Below are positions 42,689 through 52,326 of a DNA stretch of 64,000 nt, one piece after another. The notes under the pieces were generated by a model that saw only the letters and a program-made list of their open reading frames with translations, was not told the DNA's origin and ran no database searches. The stretch comes from Butyrivibrio sp. YAB3001 (lineage in GTDB: Bacteria > Bacillota > Clostridia > Lachnospirales > Lachnospiraceae). The stretch spans positions 17,124-81,123 of the forward strand of contig NZ_FOKR01000003.1 in the NCBI RefSeq assembly GCF_900112195.1. The letters run 5' to 3'. The translations under genes and the position numbers were made by a program. Every line of letters starts with the position of its first letter. Position 1 is the first letter of the stretch.

Positions 42689-44542
42689 TTAAGCCTTACC
42701 AATCCCACATAAGTAATCCTTGATATTCATGTAGTTTATCCCATCAACCACAGTTGACTCACCATTATATAACACATTTTTTGATTTTATCTCACCGTAT
42801 TTGAACTCTGTCTGTTCGCACATAGAGGAATTGACCAGATGTTTATACTGGCTGGAAACAATTTCGCTGCTGTGTTTTATCTCATAGATCTCACAGGTAC
42901 AATTCTTCTCATCTGCCACAACCATATCAAATTCGCCAATAGGAAATAATAGTTTAAAAGCTCTTTTTCCTTTTGTTAGAACTATATTGGTTTCTAAAAG
43001 AATCATCTCCTCAAGCATCCTTCCGCGTACTTCTTCTAGTATCCTCTCACACGCCTGATGCTTTATTTTACCGGAATACTGGCTAAAGTTTTTATCTTTC
43101 ATAATAGAATAAACAAGAGCTTGAGCCTGACAATATCTCATTCCCGGCTGTGAAAAAATTATATTTTCAATCTTTTCAGCAGAAGATATCGTTTCGCTTG
43201 GGCAATCGACTATCAGATCCAAAATAAACAAATACTCTTTAATCTCACTAAGATGAGCATCTGTTATTTCAACTTTAGCTTCATCTTTATTTCGAATATC
43301 CAAAATATCCACAAGTCGTTCAGTAATCTGTTTTACATCAATATCCTCAAGAACATCAGTTGTTCCTTCAATAGCTGCTTTTTTTCTTGAAAGCTGTCTT
43401 GCGCTCCCAAGGTCATGTGAAACAAAATCTTTAGTTAAGACTGAAACTAAAAATCTATGGTTCATATCTTCAATTATACGGTTAATTGCACTTGTTAGTT
43501 CTCCTGCCTCATAAAGATTTAGTAGATTCCTAAAGTGTCCACCGTTTTTATAGCACTTAAGACTATGTTGAATATTTCGTACAATTGCAGTATCGATATA
43601 TCTTCTTGTAGACTCATCATCCCTGAAAGAAAGGCCTTCATCACGTAACTGCAGATCATCGAAATCATTTTCTCCGGCCTTTAATGTTCCACCATAACAA
43701 ATATACTGATCAATATCAGATATATTTAATAACCGGCTGTATTCCCTAAACGGAATAAAAGTAGTATGAATCATATACGCCCTATCATACAGTTCTTCAT
43801 CCATAGTAAGCGCAAAGCCAAGTGAATCTGTACCAGACAACACTATTTTCATGCCCATTATCCCGTAGACATCAGACAATAACGATGCTGTATCCACAAA
43901 GTCACTCATCAAAGTTACTTCGTCAATAAATACAAATCTAATCCCATTTTCATATAGTCTCTTTAAATCCTTATTGAGCATCGCCATATCATTTGATGGA
44001 AGAATTTTTATATATGCAGTTTCATCTATCGGCAGCTCAGATATTGCCTGAAAAATCAGGGTTGTTTTTCCGGTTCGGCGAAGTCCATAAAGCAGGCATA
44101 TTCTGCCATCTGATTTTAAAGATAAAAACTTCTTTATTCCACAAAGGCACTCTCTGGCTTCATATTCTCTCACAGAAGAACACATTTCCACAAGTTGTTT
44201 GCCTAGAACCACATTAGTCTTATAATCTTTTTCATCCTTCGTATTTATCACATACTTAGGCGCATCTTCCATAACAATAGCTTGATTTCCATGCTCTACA
44301 TCAGCAAACCTGCTTTCCAGTTCAATCAGTTCCTTAAGCCGGTCTCTAAGTTCATTTCTCTTTTTTACCTTTGTAAGAACTTCAATTTCATCCTTAGCTC
44401 TTATATACTTACTCTGTTTCTTACTATTTTCATACCATTGCAAATACATTCTTTTTTTGCCGCGAATAACCTTGTATGTAATATTCCCCTTAGGAAGGGC
44501 CTCCAGCTCATTTACTATCCTGCTAAACTCATCATCTATCAT
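42689..44542 (-). CDS. AAA-type ATPase with C-terminal nuclease-like domain
   Basis: A 617-residue protein from the ATG at 44542 (AGAGGA 8 bp upstream). The N-terminal ~90 residues are basic and recombinase-accessory-like. Walker A is GLRRTGKTT (153-161), Walker B VFIDEV (~210). The C-terminus contains GEFDMVVAD...CEIYEIKHS, a pattern of PD-(D/E)XK nucleases as in DUF4143-type ATPases. Such ATPases are widespread in anaerobes and poorly understood. It is monocistronic and flanked by two related hairpins, suggesting a mobile or exchangeable cargo unit. Confidence 0.88.
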   Translation of the reverse strand: MIDDEFSRIVNELEALPKGNITYKVIRGKKRMYLQWYENSKKQSKYIRAKDEIEVLTKVKKRNELRDRLKELIELESRFADVEHGNQAIVMEDAPKYVINTKDEKDYKTNVVLGKQLVEMCSSVREYEARECLCGIKKFLSLKSDGRICLLYGLRRTGKTTLIFQAISELPIDETAYIKILPSNDMAMLNKDLKRLYENGIRFVFIDEVTLMSDFVDTASLLSDVYGIMGMKIVLSGTDSLGFALTMDEELYDRAYMIHTTFIPFREYSRLLNISDIDQYICYGGTLKAGENDFDDLQLRDEGLSFRDDESTRRYIDTAIVRNIQHSLKCYKNGGHFRNLLNLYEAGELTSAINRIIEDMNHRFLVSVLTKDFVSHDLGSARQLSRKKAAIEGTTDVLEDIDVKQITERLVDILDIRNKDEAKVEITDAHLSEIKEYLFILDLIVDCPSETISSAEKIENIIFSQPGMRYCQAQALVYSIMKDKNFSQYSGKIKHQACERILEEVRGRMLEEMILLETNIVLTKGKRAFKLLFPIGEFDMVVADEKNCTCEIYEIKHSSEIVSSQYKHLVNSSMCEQTEFKYGEIKSKNVLYNGESTVVDGINYMNIKDYLCGIGKA

Positions 44543-44649
44543 AAGTATTCCTCTATACAAGAAAGAATGTCGCACGTGTGCGTATCCATTTCGAAGCGTT
44601 TTTATTTCATATGTAATGCAGAACAATTTCCTATAAAATCAATATAGCA

Positions 44650-44697
44650 AAAAGCAACCCTGTTATCAACTACGCAGTTGATAACAGGGTTGCTTTT
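44650..44697. terminator. Perfect long hairpin upstream of the AAA ATPase gene
   Basis: AAAAGCAACCCTGTTATCAACT pairs fully (22 bp) with its complement across ACGC. T tracts lie on both sides, so it can terminate in either direction. It resembles the degenerate hairpin at 42591-42635. Confidence 0.7.
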
Positions 44698-44755
44698 ATC
44701 CCCCAAATACTAATTCTACAAAACTCTCTATAATAGATGCCTTATACAACAATTC

Positions 44756-44784
44756 GAGCCCAGCCTTATATTCCAGGCTGGGCT
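44756..44784. terminator. GC-rich hairpin after the GtrA-like gene
   Basis: GAGCCCAGCCT pairs with AGGCTGGGCTC across 7 nt. No strong T tract follows, so termination is plausible but not certain. It lies just after the stop of the GtrA-like gene on the minus strand. Confidence 0.55.
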
Positions 44785-44815
44785 CTCTCAATTCTCATAA
44801 TTCTTTACTGCTCAA

Positions 44816-45370
44816 TTAATCCTTCTTTGCTTCGCTTTCAGGGAAAATAATCTTGTTAACGAAGAAGAATACCACCATACTTACACCGCCGTTAAGCACA
44901 GTTGTTCCAATATTGTAAACAAAAGCCGGTACGAACTTGCCTGCTACTGCTACCCAGATACAGTTAATTGAGTTTACGATGCAGGTGATAACAATAAATG
45001 CTAGAATATACCATGCAATCTGCTTACCGGGCTTATCGTGATTGCGGAATACAAACAGCTTCTGAATTGGGAAGTTAATGCACTCACCAATTATCATAGC
45101 AATCATGTAAGCTGTAAAATATGCAAGTCCGCCATGTGCCTGGTCATAGCCAAGGATATTCCACTGGAAAGTTTCTCCGGCAATAGTAAGAGGAATTCCC
45201 GGCCATCCAAATGATCTGTCACCCAAAAATGCAAATGCCGCAGGCAGGAATGTTAAGAGAAGATACTTAAATACTGTAATAAGATTACTTACTATTACAA
45301 ATAATCCTCCCTCTCTTACCCACTTTGCCACAGCAGGGTGTTTTTCCACAAAATCGTTCCAAAATTTCAT
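44816..45370 (-). CDS. GtrA-like membrane protein
   Basis: A 184-residue protein with four membrane segments (about 20-45, 80-100, 115-137 and 145-172) and the GtrA-family pattern INFPIQKLFVFR. GtrA-family proteins take part in polyprenyl-linked sugar transfer across the membrane. A large loop after the first helix (SFGWPGIPLTIAGETFQWN) is longer than usual. It follows the GH3 gene by 19 bp and is likely co-transcribed with it. GGAGGGA precedes the ATG. Confidence 0.8.
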   Translation of the reverse strand: MKFWNDFVEKHPAVAKWVREGGLFVIVSNLITVFKYLLLTFLPAAFAFLGDRSFGWPGIPLTIAGETFQWNILGYDQAHGGLAYFTAYMIAMIIGECINFPIQKLFVFRNHDKPGKQIAWYILAFIVITCIVNSINCIWVAVAGKFVPAFVYNIGTTVLNGGVSMVVFFFVNKIIFPESEAKKD

Positions 45371-45389
45371 AAAACTTCATCCCTCCAAA

Positions 45390-47807
45390 TTATTTTATCT
45401 TATTCTCATACTGCTTATTCAGCTTTCCATTGCGGAAATAGCCACTAATAACTTTTCCAAGTCCACCAAAGAAATGTCCGTTTACAATCTTTACTATTCC
45501 GTCAACCATATCCATGCTAACAGCACCACCGGTCATCTTGGCCATAGCTCTGAACGGCATATTATAGATGAAAAGAATATTAAGATCCGGCTTACCACTG
45601 TCATCTGCTTTTTTCTTCATTGCAGTAAGGCGTTTATAAGCAAATCTTGCCAGACCGCTCTTTGCATAATACATCTGACAAATAGCATCATTGGCAGTAA
45701 GCTCACCGCTCCATTTTCCATCAGGGATGCTTCTTCCAAGGAGCTTTTCAAACTCTGAATCTTCAACAGTCTGAATCTTTCCTGTGTAATATGAAGGAAG
45801 GTCAGATGCGTTATATGGAAGATTATCTGTTGTGGAGGCTCTCTCAATTTCTCCGTCAAGTCTTATATCTGCGCTGCTTGCTCCGATAAGAATCTGATAC
45901 TTGCCGCCTTCAACTTCCCACTTGTTTGTATTCACATTCCAGTAACGGAAGGTCTTATCATCAAAAGCAATCTCAACCTTCTTACTCTCTCCAGCTTTCA
46001 GGAATACTTTTGCAAATCCCTTAAGCTCTTTCTTAGGTCTGAATACCTTTGCTCCGGGAAGCGAAACATACATCTGGACAACTTCTGAGCCATCAACTCC
46101 ACCGGTGTTTTTAACTGTCAGACAAACCTTATCCTCTTTTATCTCAAGATTGCTATACTCAAATGTTGTATATGAAAGTCCGAAGCCAAAAGGATAAAGA
46201 ACAGGAATATCTGCTGTGTCATAATATCTGTATCCAACATAAAGACTTTCCCTGTACTCAGCTGTTCTCTCATGGCTTGGATAATAACGATAAGCAGGTG
46301 TATCTTCATGTCTTCTCGGAATTGTCTCTGATAACTTACCTGATGGATTGACGCCACCTGTAAGGATATCAAGAACAGCTCCGGCACCGGCCTGACCATT
46401 GAGGTAACAGTGGAGTATTGCCTTGAAATAATGATGCCATGGCATTTCAATAGCTGAACCTGCGCTTATAATACCCACAAGATTCTTATTTACCTGTCCA
46501 AGTTCCTGTAAAAGATTTATCTGATTCTGAGGAATTCTCATATGAGTTCTGTCCATTCCCTCAGATTCACTGTCTTCATTTAATCCAAAGAAGAAAAGAA
46601 CTACGTCTGCTCTTGCTGCAATATCAAGAGCTTCTTTCTTGGTTGCTGCATCCTCTTCTCCAGTTCTTGAGTATCCTCTGCTGCTTCCAATTACCTGAAG
46701 ATCATAATTTCCAATAAGCTCAGAAATAGTCTCTACCTTTGTAGGATTTACAAGTGATGAACCTGCGCCCTGATATCTTGGAACAAAAGCAAAATCACCA
46801 ATAATTGCAACCTTTGCTCCAGGCTTAAGCGGCAGGATCTTTCCTTCATTCTTTAAAAGAATTGTACTTTCTGCAGCAGCTTTTCTTGCAACAGCATGAT
46901 GAGCAGGCTTATCAAAATCATCTGCTTTGCCCTGTGCATTTACATAAAGCGTCATTACTGCATCGAGGAGTTCATCAACCCTGGCATCAACATCCTTTAT
47001 GCTTATCTTTCCACTCTCAACTGCAGCAATAAGCTCTCTTGCAGAATCAAGACCTGGATTAGGCATTTCCAGGTTAGAACCTGCTGCCACACCCAGAGCA
47101 TGATCATTAGATGCTCCCCAGTCAGTAATTACAATTCCATCAAATCCCCAGTCTTTTCTCAGGATATCAGTCAAAAGATGCTTATTCTCGTTGGCATATG
47201 TTCCATTAACCTCATTGTACGCTGACATTATGGTCTTAGCCTTGCCTTCTTTTACAGCAATTTCAAAACCGGTAAGATATATCTCTCTTAAGGTACGCTC
47301 ATCAAGAACAGAATTCATAGCCATACGACGGAGCTCCTGAGAGTTCACCGCAAAATGCTTAGGACAAGCATATACACCCTGAGACTGAATGCCTCTGACA
47401 TATGATGCCGCCATTTTACCTGCCAGATATGGATCTTCAGAAAAATACTCAAAATTTCTTCCGCAAAGAGGACTTCTCTTAATATTAAGACCAGGTCCAA
47501 GAAGCACATTTACACCTTCTGCCATAGCCTCTTCGCCGAGAGTTCTACCTAGTTCCTCGCCGAGCTCCGGATTCCAGCTGCCGGCGATAGTTGCCGCTGT
47601 AGGGAAGCATGTTGCAGGGAGGGATGCATTAAGTCCCAAGTGATCTCCTGCTCCGGCTTGCTTTCTTATACCGTGAGGTCCATCAGAACAAAATATTGAA
47701 GGTATTCCCAACTTTTCAAAATCTCTTGTCTGCCACTCACCTTTACCACTTAGAAAAGCAGCCTTTTCTTCAATTGTCATCTTTTCAATGATATCTTGAT
47801 ATTTCAT
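45390..47807 (-). CDS. Beta-glucosidase, glycoside hydrolase family 3
   Basis: An 805-residue cytoplasmic GH3 enzyme with standard domain order. The N-terminal barrel has the nucleophile Asp229 in GIVITDW, with KHF and GRNFEYFSEDP motifs. The C-terminal alpha/beta domain includes the acidic loop NEDSESEGMD, and a fibronectin III-like domain follows near residues 560-640. The last ~150 residues are an extension of unknown role. No signal peptide. It hydrolyses short beta-glucosides or related oligosaccharides taken into the cell. It is upstream of the GtrA-like gene. Confidence 0.95.
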   Translation of the reverse strand: MKYQDIIEKMTIEEKAAFLSGKGEWQTRDFEKLGIPSIFCSDGPHGIRKQAGAGDHLGLNASLPATCFPTAATIAGSWNPELGEELGRTLGEEAMAEGVNVLLGPGLNIKRSPLCGRNFEYFSEDPYLAGKMAASYVRGIQSQGVYACPKHFAVNSQELRRMAMNSVLDERTLREIYLTGFEIAVKEGKAKTIMSAYNEVNGTYANENKHLLTDILRKDWGFDGIVITDWGASNDHALGVAAGSNLEMPNPGLDSARELIAAVESGKISIKDVDARVDELLDAVMTLYVNAQGKADDFDKPAHHAVARKAAAESTILLKNEGKILPLKPGAKVAIIGDFAFVPRYQGAGSSLVNPTKVETISELIGNYDLQVIGSSRGYSRTGEEDAATKKEALDIAARADVVLFFFGLNEDSESEGMDRTHMRIPQNQINLLQELGQVNKNLVGIISAGSAIEMPWHHYFKAILHCYLNGQAGAGAVLDILTGGVNPSGKLSETIPRRHEDTPAYRYYPSHERTAEYRESLYVGYRYYDTADIPVLYPFGFGLSYTTFEYSNLEIKEDKVCLTVKNTGGVDGSEVVQMYVSLPGAKVFRPKKELKGFAKVFLKAGESKKVEIAFDDKTFRYWNVNTNKWEVEGGKYQILIGASSADIRLDGEIERASTTDNLPYNASDLPSYYTGKIQTVEDSEFEKLLGRSIPDGKWSGELTANDAICQMYYAKSGLARFAYKRLTAMKKKADDSGKPDLNILFIYNMPFRAMAKMTGGAVSMDMVDGIVKIVNGHFFGGLGKVISGYFRNGKLNKQYENKIK

Positions 47808-47917
47808 TTTTTCCCTCGTTTCACTGACTATGTATCACCACAACACTACTGTGCTGATTTGATCAAACATGAATAGTAATGTCAAAGTAGTACAATCGTC
47901 TTTTATTTATATTTTAA

Positions 47918-47970
47918 AAGCCCTAATGCGCCGACAGGCTCATATAAGCCTGCCAGCACATCGGCCTTAA
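47918..47970 (-). terminator. Terminator after the permuted GH3 gene
   Basis: A long hairpin with GACAGGCT-CATATA-AGCCTGCC at the tip and outer AAAGCC/GGCCTT pairing. On the minus strand it follows the GH3 stop by about 80 bp and precedes a T-rich stretch. Confidence 0.7.
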
Positions 47971-48051
47971 AAAATATCTCTGTTAATGCTATTTCATTTT
48001 TCTATTGCAAATGGCATTGTTTTTACTATTGCCGTTTACTATAGATCTGAT

Positions 48052-50997
48052 TTACTGCTGTGCTTTAGCAGCTGCTTCCTCTTTTTCCTTGTTCTTACCA
48101 AAGTTCTTGATAAAGATGCACATAAGAAGGATCATAAGAGCGCCAAAGATTACATCTGCAACGATCATGATAACTTTCCAGGAAGCCATACCAGTCTTAA
48201 GATTCTCAGGAGCATAAGCGCGGCTGTTTACTACTGTGTAAAGAATGTTCTTGGTAGCATCTCTCATAGCCTGCTGAGCGCCGTTTGTATCTCTGAACTG
48301 AACATTGTTTGTAGCTGTAGGATAGTTTACAAGCATACAGTCTGTACCATTTCTGATAGCCTGGTCAGATGACATGTAGCCATAAACTCCAAAGTAGTCA
48401 GTAAGTACAAAACCATTAAAGCCCCACTCATCTCTAAGAACTGTCTTAAGAAGTTCTTTGCATCCACCTGCCCAACGGTTACCAATGTAGTTGAATGAAG
48501 ACATTACAGATGTAAGTTCAACATTCTTTACACTGATTTCGAATGGCTTAAGATAGATTTCACGGATTGCCTGCTCATTTGACCATGTGCAGAGCATATC
48601 GCATCTGTTACCTTCTTGGTCATTCAAAGCAAAGTGCTTAACATAAGCATAAACACCGTTTGCCCATGAACCCTGTGCTGCCATTGAAGCTATAAATCCT
48701 GAAAGAAGTCCATCTTCTGAATAATACTCAAAGTTACGTCCTGCAAAAGCAGTTCTGTGAATGTTCATAGCAGGAGCATACCATCCTGATACATCCATTT
48801 CATTTGCCATCTTACCAATGTAATCACCGAACGCATATGCGAGGTCCTTATTGAATGTAGCTGCAATTGTTACACCTACAGGGAATCCAAGTGAACCTAC
48901 GCCAGTAAAGTTATTGTTGATGGAAGCAGGTCCATCACAGTCATTTGTACGAACCTTTTCAATTGATGCTACAGAATTTGTCTGATATCCACCAAGAGAA
49001 ATAAGGTCATTCATATCATCAAGTGTCATTGAGTTAAGAAGCTCATCCCACTTAGCATCATCCTTTGAAAGTCCACGAAGATCTTTAAGCTTAAGGCTTG
49101 TAGCAGCTCCTGTTGTAACTGCTGCTGCATTTGGATCTTCATCCTGTGCTGTAGCTTCTGCTGTAAGATAGTTGCTGATGTTGTAGAATGTAGCCTTAAC
49201 ATCTGCAGGCATATCATAGTTTGTAGGAGCCTTTGTAGCTGATGCATAGTTTGCAAAACCATCTGCTCTTGAAAGGTACTCAAGTCCGCCATTTGCAAAA
49301 TCAAATGCGTTTGTTGCTGTAACCTTATCTGTTGTTCTCTTGTTTGTTCCATCGTAAGTTACTGTTGTACCAACAGAATATGTTCTGGAATCAATAACGT
49401 TGTGAGAATCCTTATTGATTGAGATCTCATAATCACCGGCTTCAAGAACATATGCCTTAGCATTCTGGTAATCGTAAGAAGCCATAAGCTCATCATCAAA
49501 AGAAATTGTAACTGTCTCAGAAGCGCCCGGCTCAAGCTTTGATGTTTTTTCAAAAGCAATAAGGTTTGCTGTTGCTTTCTCAATTCCGCCGTTCTCATAA
49601 GGAGGATTGTAATAAACTTCCACAACTTCCTTACCTGCTACAGAACCTGTATTTGTCACTGTTACGTCAAAAGAAATCTTTCCGTTAGATTCTGTGATAT
49701 CTCCCATCTTCTGCTCGAAGCTTGTGTATGAAAGACCATATCCAAACGGATACTGAACAACATCGTCATAATTGATGAGACCTTCTACTGCTGCTGTCTC
49801 ATAGAACTTGTAACCTACATAAATACCTTCTACATAGTTTACAAAGCTTACATCTGCCCTTGTTTCAACACCTGTAAAGCCTGTTGAAACGTAAGCAAAA
49901 TCATCCATATTTGTGTAGTTGAAGTCACCAAAGTTGTTCCACCATGGTGTTTCCTTCATATTGTAAACATAAGTATCAATTGTTCTGCCTGAAGGATTAA
50001 CTTCACCTGTAACGATCTCGCCAAGAGCCTTCATACCAACATGGCCCATACCTGCTGCCCAAAGAACAGATTTGATTTGTGGGTGATCTTTGATAAATCC
50101 AAGTTCGAATGCATTTGCGCCGTTGTAAACAAGGATAACCTTGTCAAAGTTAGCACAAACAAGATCGATCATTTCTTCTTCTCTGTTTGTAAGCTGAAGA
50201 TAATGATCACCTGCATCCCAGTCATTTCCTTCATTTAACGTATCATCATATGTACCTGCTGTATAAGTTGTGCCATCCTTGAAAGAACCATCTACAACAG
50301 CCGGCATATTTGTAGGAAGATCAGCTCCCTCACCGCCTGAACGGCTGATAACGATCATAGCTGTGTCAGAAAAGCTCTTTGCATTAGAAATAAGTGAATC
50401 TGTATAAAGAGAAACATTTGGTTCAGGAAGTGTCCAATCCTGATTCCACATTCCAACTACAGGCCTGTCTGCCTTATAGTCTGTATAGAACTTAGTAAGT
50501 TCTGAGTTTGTTTCAATACCTGCATCTTTTAATGATGAAAGAAGATCGATTGTTGCGTAAGCATCATTAAGAGCTCCTGAACCTGCTCCTCCTAAAATAG
50601 GATTTGTTGATGCCCATCCAAATACATTAAGCTTTGAACCTGTTGCAACAGGAAGAGTATTAGCATCATTTTCAAGAAGAACGATACCCTCTCTTGCAAT
50701 ATCCTGTGCCAGTACAGTGGATTCATCAGATGTCTTTTTACTGATAGTACCTTTTCCACTTACAAGGTCAAGCATTGTGCTCATAGGTCCTGTGAGGATC
50801 ATATTCACACACACCACAATACCTGTCAGCATAGCAACAAGTGCTGTGCCACGCACAAGTTTCTTAGTTGATTTCTTAAGTTTCATAACTGCAATCATAA
50901 CTACGATAGCAACTGCAACTATGATACCTATTGCAATCAAATAAGACTTGATTGAATTGATGACGTTAATAACGTCGCTCATGTTGATAGATAACAT
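48052..50997 (-). CDS. GH3 beta-glucosidase with permuted domain order, membrane-anchored at both ends
   Basis: A 981-residue protein. Two hydrophobic segments lie near residues 15-36 and 50-70. The GH3 C-domain then comes first (~95-370), followed by a fibronectin III-like domain (~430-510), an insert, and the catalytic barrel last (~630-900) with GRNFEYYSEDG, KHFALNDQE and nucleophile Asp867 in GFVLTDY. A final membrane helix (~939-963) and a basic tail end the protein. GH3 enzymes with exchanged domain order are known from rumen bacteria including Butyrivibrio. Hydrophobic anchors at both ends imply attachment to the membrane, with the active site probably outside. Confidence 0.93.
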   Translation of the reverse strand: MLSINMSDVINVINSIKSYLIAIGIIVAVAIVVMIAVMKLKKSTKKLVRGTALVAMLTGIVVCVNMILTGPMSTMLDLVSGKGTISKKTSDESTVLAQDIAREGIVLLENDANTLPVATGSKLNVFGWASTNPILGGAGSGALNDAYATIDLLSSLKDAGIETNSELTKFYTDYKADRPVVGMWNQDWTLPEPNVSLYTDSLISNAKSFSDTAMIVISRSGGEGADLPTNMPAVVDGSFKDGTTYTAGTYDDTLNEGNDWDAGDHYLQLTNREEEMIDLVCANFDKVILVYNGANAFELGFIKDHPQIKSVLWAAGMGHVGMKALGEIVTGEVNPSGRTIDTYVYNMKETPWWNNFGDFNYTNMDDFAYVSTGFTGVETRADVSFVNYVEGIYVGYKFYETAAVEGLINYDDVVQYPFGYGLSYTSFEQKMGDITESNGKISFDVTVTNTGSVAGKEVVEVYYNPPYENGGIEKATANLIAFEKTSKLEPGASETVTISFDDELMASYDYQNAKAYVLEAGDYEISINKDSHNVIDSRTYSVGTTVTYDGTNKRTTDKVTATNAFDFANGGLEYLSRADGFANYASATKAPTNYDMPADVKATFYNISNYLTAEATAQDEDPNAAAVTTGAATSLKLKDLRGLSKDDAKWDELLNSMTLDDMNDLISLGGYQTNSVASIEKVRTNDCDGPASINNNFTGVGSLGFPVGVTIAATFNKDLAYAFGDYIGKMANEMDVSGWYAPAMNIHRTAFAGRNFEYYSEDGLLSGFIASMAAQGSWANGVYAYVKHFALNDQEGNRCDMLCTWSNEQAIREIYLKPFEISVKNVELTSVMSSFNYIGNRWAGGCKELLKTVLRDEWGFNGFVLTDYFGVYGYMSSDQAIRNGTDCMLVNYPTATNNVQFRDTNGAQQAMRDATKNILYTVVNSRAYAPENLKTGMASWKVIMIVADVIFGALMILLMCIFIKNFGKNKEKEEAAAKAQQ

Positions 50998-51106
50998 AAT
51001 AGAACCTCCCTTAACTTTTGGTTACACAGCGCATGGTCAGTACGCCGTGAATTAGATATCCGCCACGTTACAGCGGAACTTACAATAACAGATTAGCACA
51101 ACAAAA

Positions 51107-51144
51107 AAAACGTGCCGTTTTTGTCACAAACGGTACGTTTTTTG
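51107..51144. terminator. Terminator between the GGDEF and permuted GH3 genes
   Basis: AAAACGTGCCGTTT pairs with AAACGGTACGTTTT across 7 nt, with one mismatch and flanking A/T runs. It ends the signalling operon on the minus strand. Confidence 0.8.
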
Positions 51145-51192
51145 TCATAAATGGAATTAACAGTGAATCTTTTCTGTCAAAGCAGTAACAAA

Positions 51193-52326
51193 TCACACTC
51201 TTTCAGAGTGCTTTTTCACCTTTTCACTATACATGTTATCATCCATCTTTTTAAAGAATGTATCAATGGTATCCCTGTCAGGATCAAATATGGTGTAACC
51301 CATGGAAAGCGAAAGCTTGTACTGTCTTCCTTCAGTCTCATTAAAAAGCTTTAGTTCATCCCTTAGTCCCTGAATCAGTTTTTTCATGGACTCATCATTA
51401 CTTCCCTTCATCAAAAGAATAAACTCATCACCCGCAAACCTGATTGGGATTGCCTTGTCAGTCTTTCCAAGCCTAATGATCCTGGCCACATCGATAAGTG
51501 CCTCATCACCAACAGAATGACCATAGGTATCATTTATCTCTTTAAAATAATCCACATCTATCATCACTCCGCCAAGACTGGCCTTTGGATCTTTTGAATA
51601 TATTTCAAAAAGATAATCCAGATAAGTCCTGTTGTACAATCCTGTAAGCGTATCAAGATAGGAAAATTCATTTTGCATCGACATATATATAGAAGTAAGT
51701 CCTATCGATATCGATACCCACATCAGAGACACTCCGTAAAACAGCACCTGTAAAAGGCATCCCGCTGCAATTGGGCCAAGCATAAGCGGAAGCGGGAAAA
51801 ATCTGACCTTGTCATATCTTTCTTCATATTTTTTTATCACATAAATACTATAGATGAGATATCCTGCCTCAACAAGATAAAACATATAACTAAACGGAAG
51901 CCTGTGGTATACATTATTATCATCTATAAAAAAGACAACAGGATAAAAAAGATTAATAATAGTCGACAGGGCCATTATAAATCCTGGGATAGCAGCAATG
52001 CGATAAATCCTTCGCAGTCTGCTCTTGGAATGATACAGTTTATAATCAGTATACTGGCACCATGCAATCGCAAATACCGGATTTGCAATAAAGCAATACG
52101 TATTGCCAAAAAGATTTACAAGCCTGCAAATAATGCCTTCCCGCCCATCACAAAAAAACATCCAAAAATCCACAACACAAGCTACTGCAGAAAGAAATGC
52201 AATCAATGTAAATAGTCGGAATTCTTCATAATTTGTAGCTCTTCGGATATGGCTGCTGAAAAGCATTGCAATCAGCAGCATAAGTCCTACAAAATCTGCA
52301 ATTGCTATGGCAACAATATTCATCAA
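51193..52326 (-). CDS. Membrane GGDEF protein (putative diguanylate cyclase)
   Basis: A 377-residue protein with about seven membrane segments in residues 5-210 and a C-terminal GGDEF domain (~225-370). The signature is RFAGDEF, an AGDEF variant, with the upstream motif DVDYFKEINDTYGHSVGDEAL intact, so cyclase activity is plausible. No canonical RxxD inhibitory site precedes it. Its start overlaps the GHKL kinase stop by 4 bp, making it the last gene of a signalling operon. It could feed the two c-di-GMP riboswitches at 4.5-4.9 kb. Confidence 0.92.
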   Translation of the reverse strand: MMNIVAIAIADFVGLMLLIAMLFSSHIRRATNYEEFRLFTLIAFLSAVACVVDFWMFFCDGREGIICRLVNLFGNTYCFIANPVFAIAWCQYTDYKLYHSKSRLRRIYRIAAIPGFIMALSTIINLFYPVVFFIDDNNVYHRLPFSYMFYLVEAGYLIYSIYVIKKYEERYDKVRFFPLPLMLGPIAAGCLLQVLFYGVSLMWVSISIGLTSIYMSMQNEFSYLDTLTGLYNRTYLDYLFEIYSKDPKASLGGVMIDVDYFKEINDTYGHSVGDEALIDVARIIRLGKTDKAIPIRFAGDEFILLMKGSNDESMKKLIQGLRDELKLFNETEGRQYKLSLSMGYTIFDPDRDTIDTFFKKMDDNMYSEKVKKHSERV

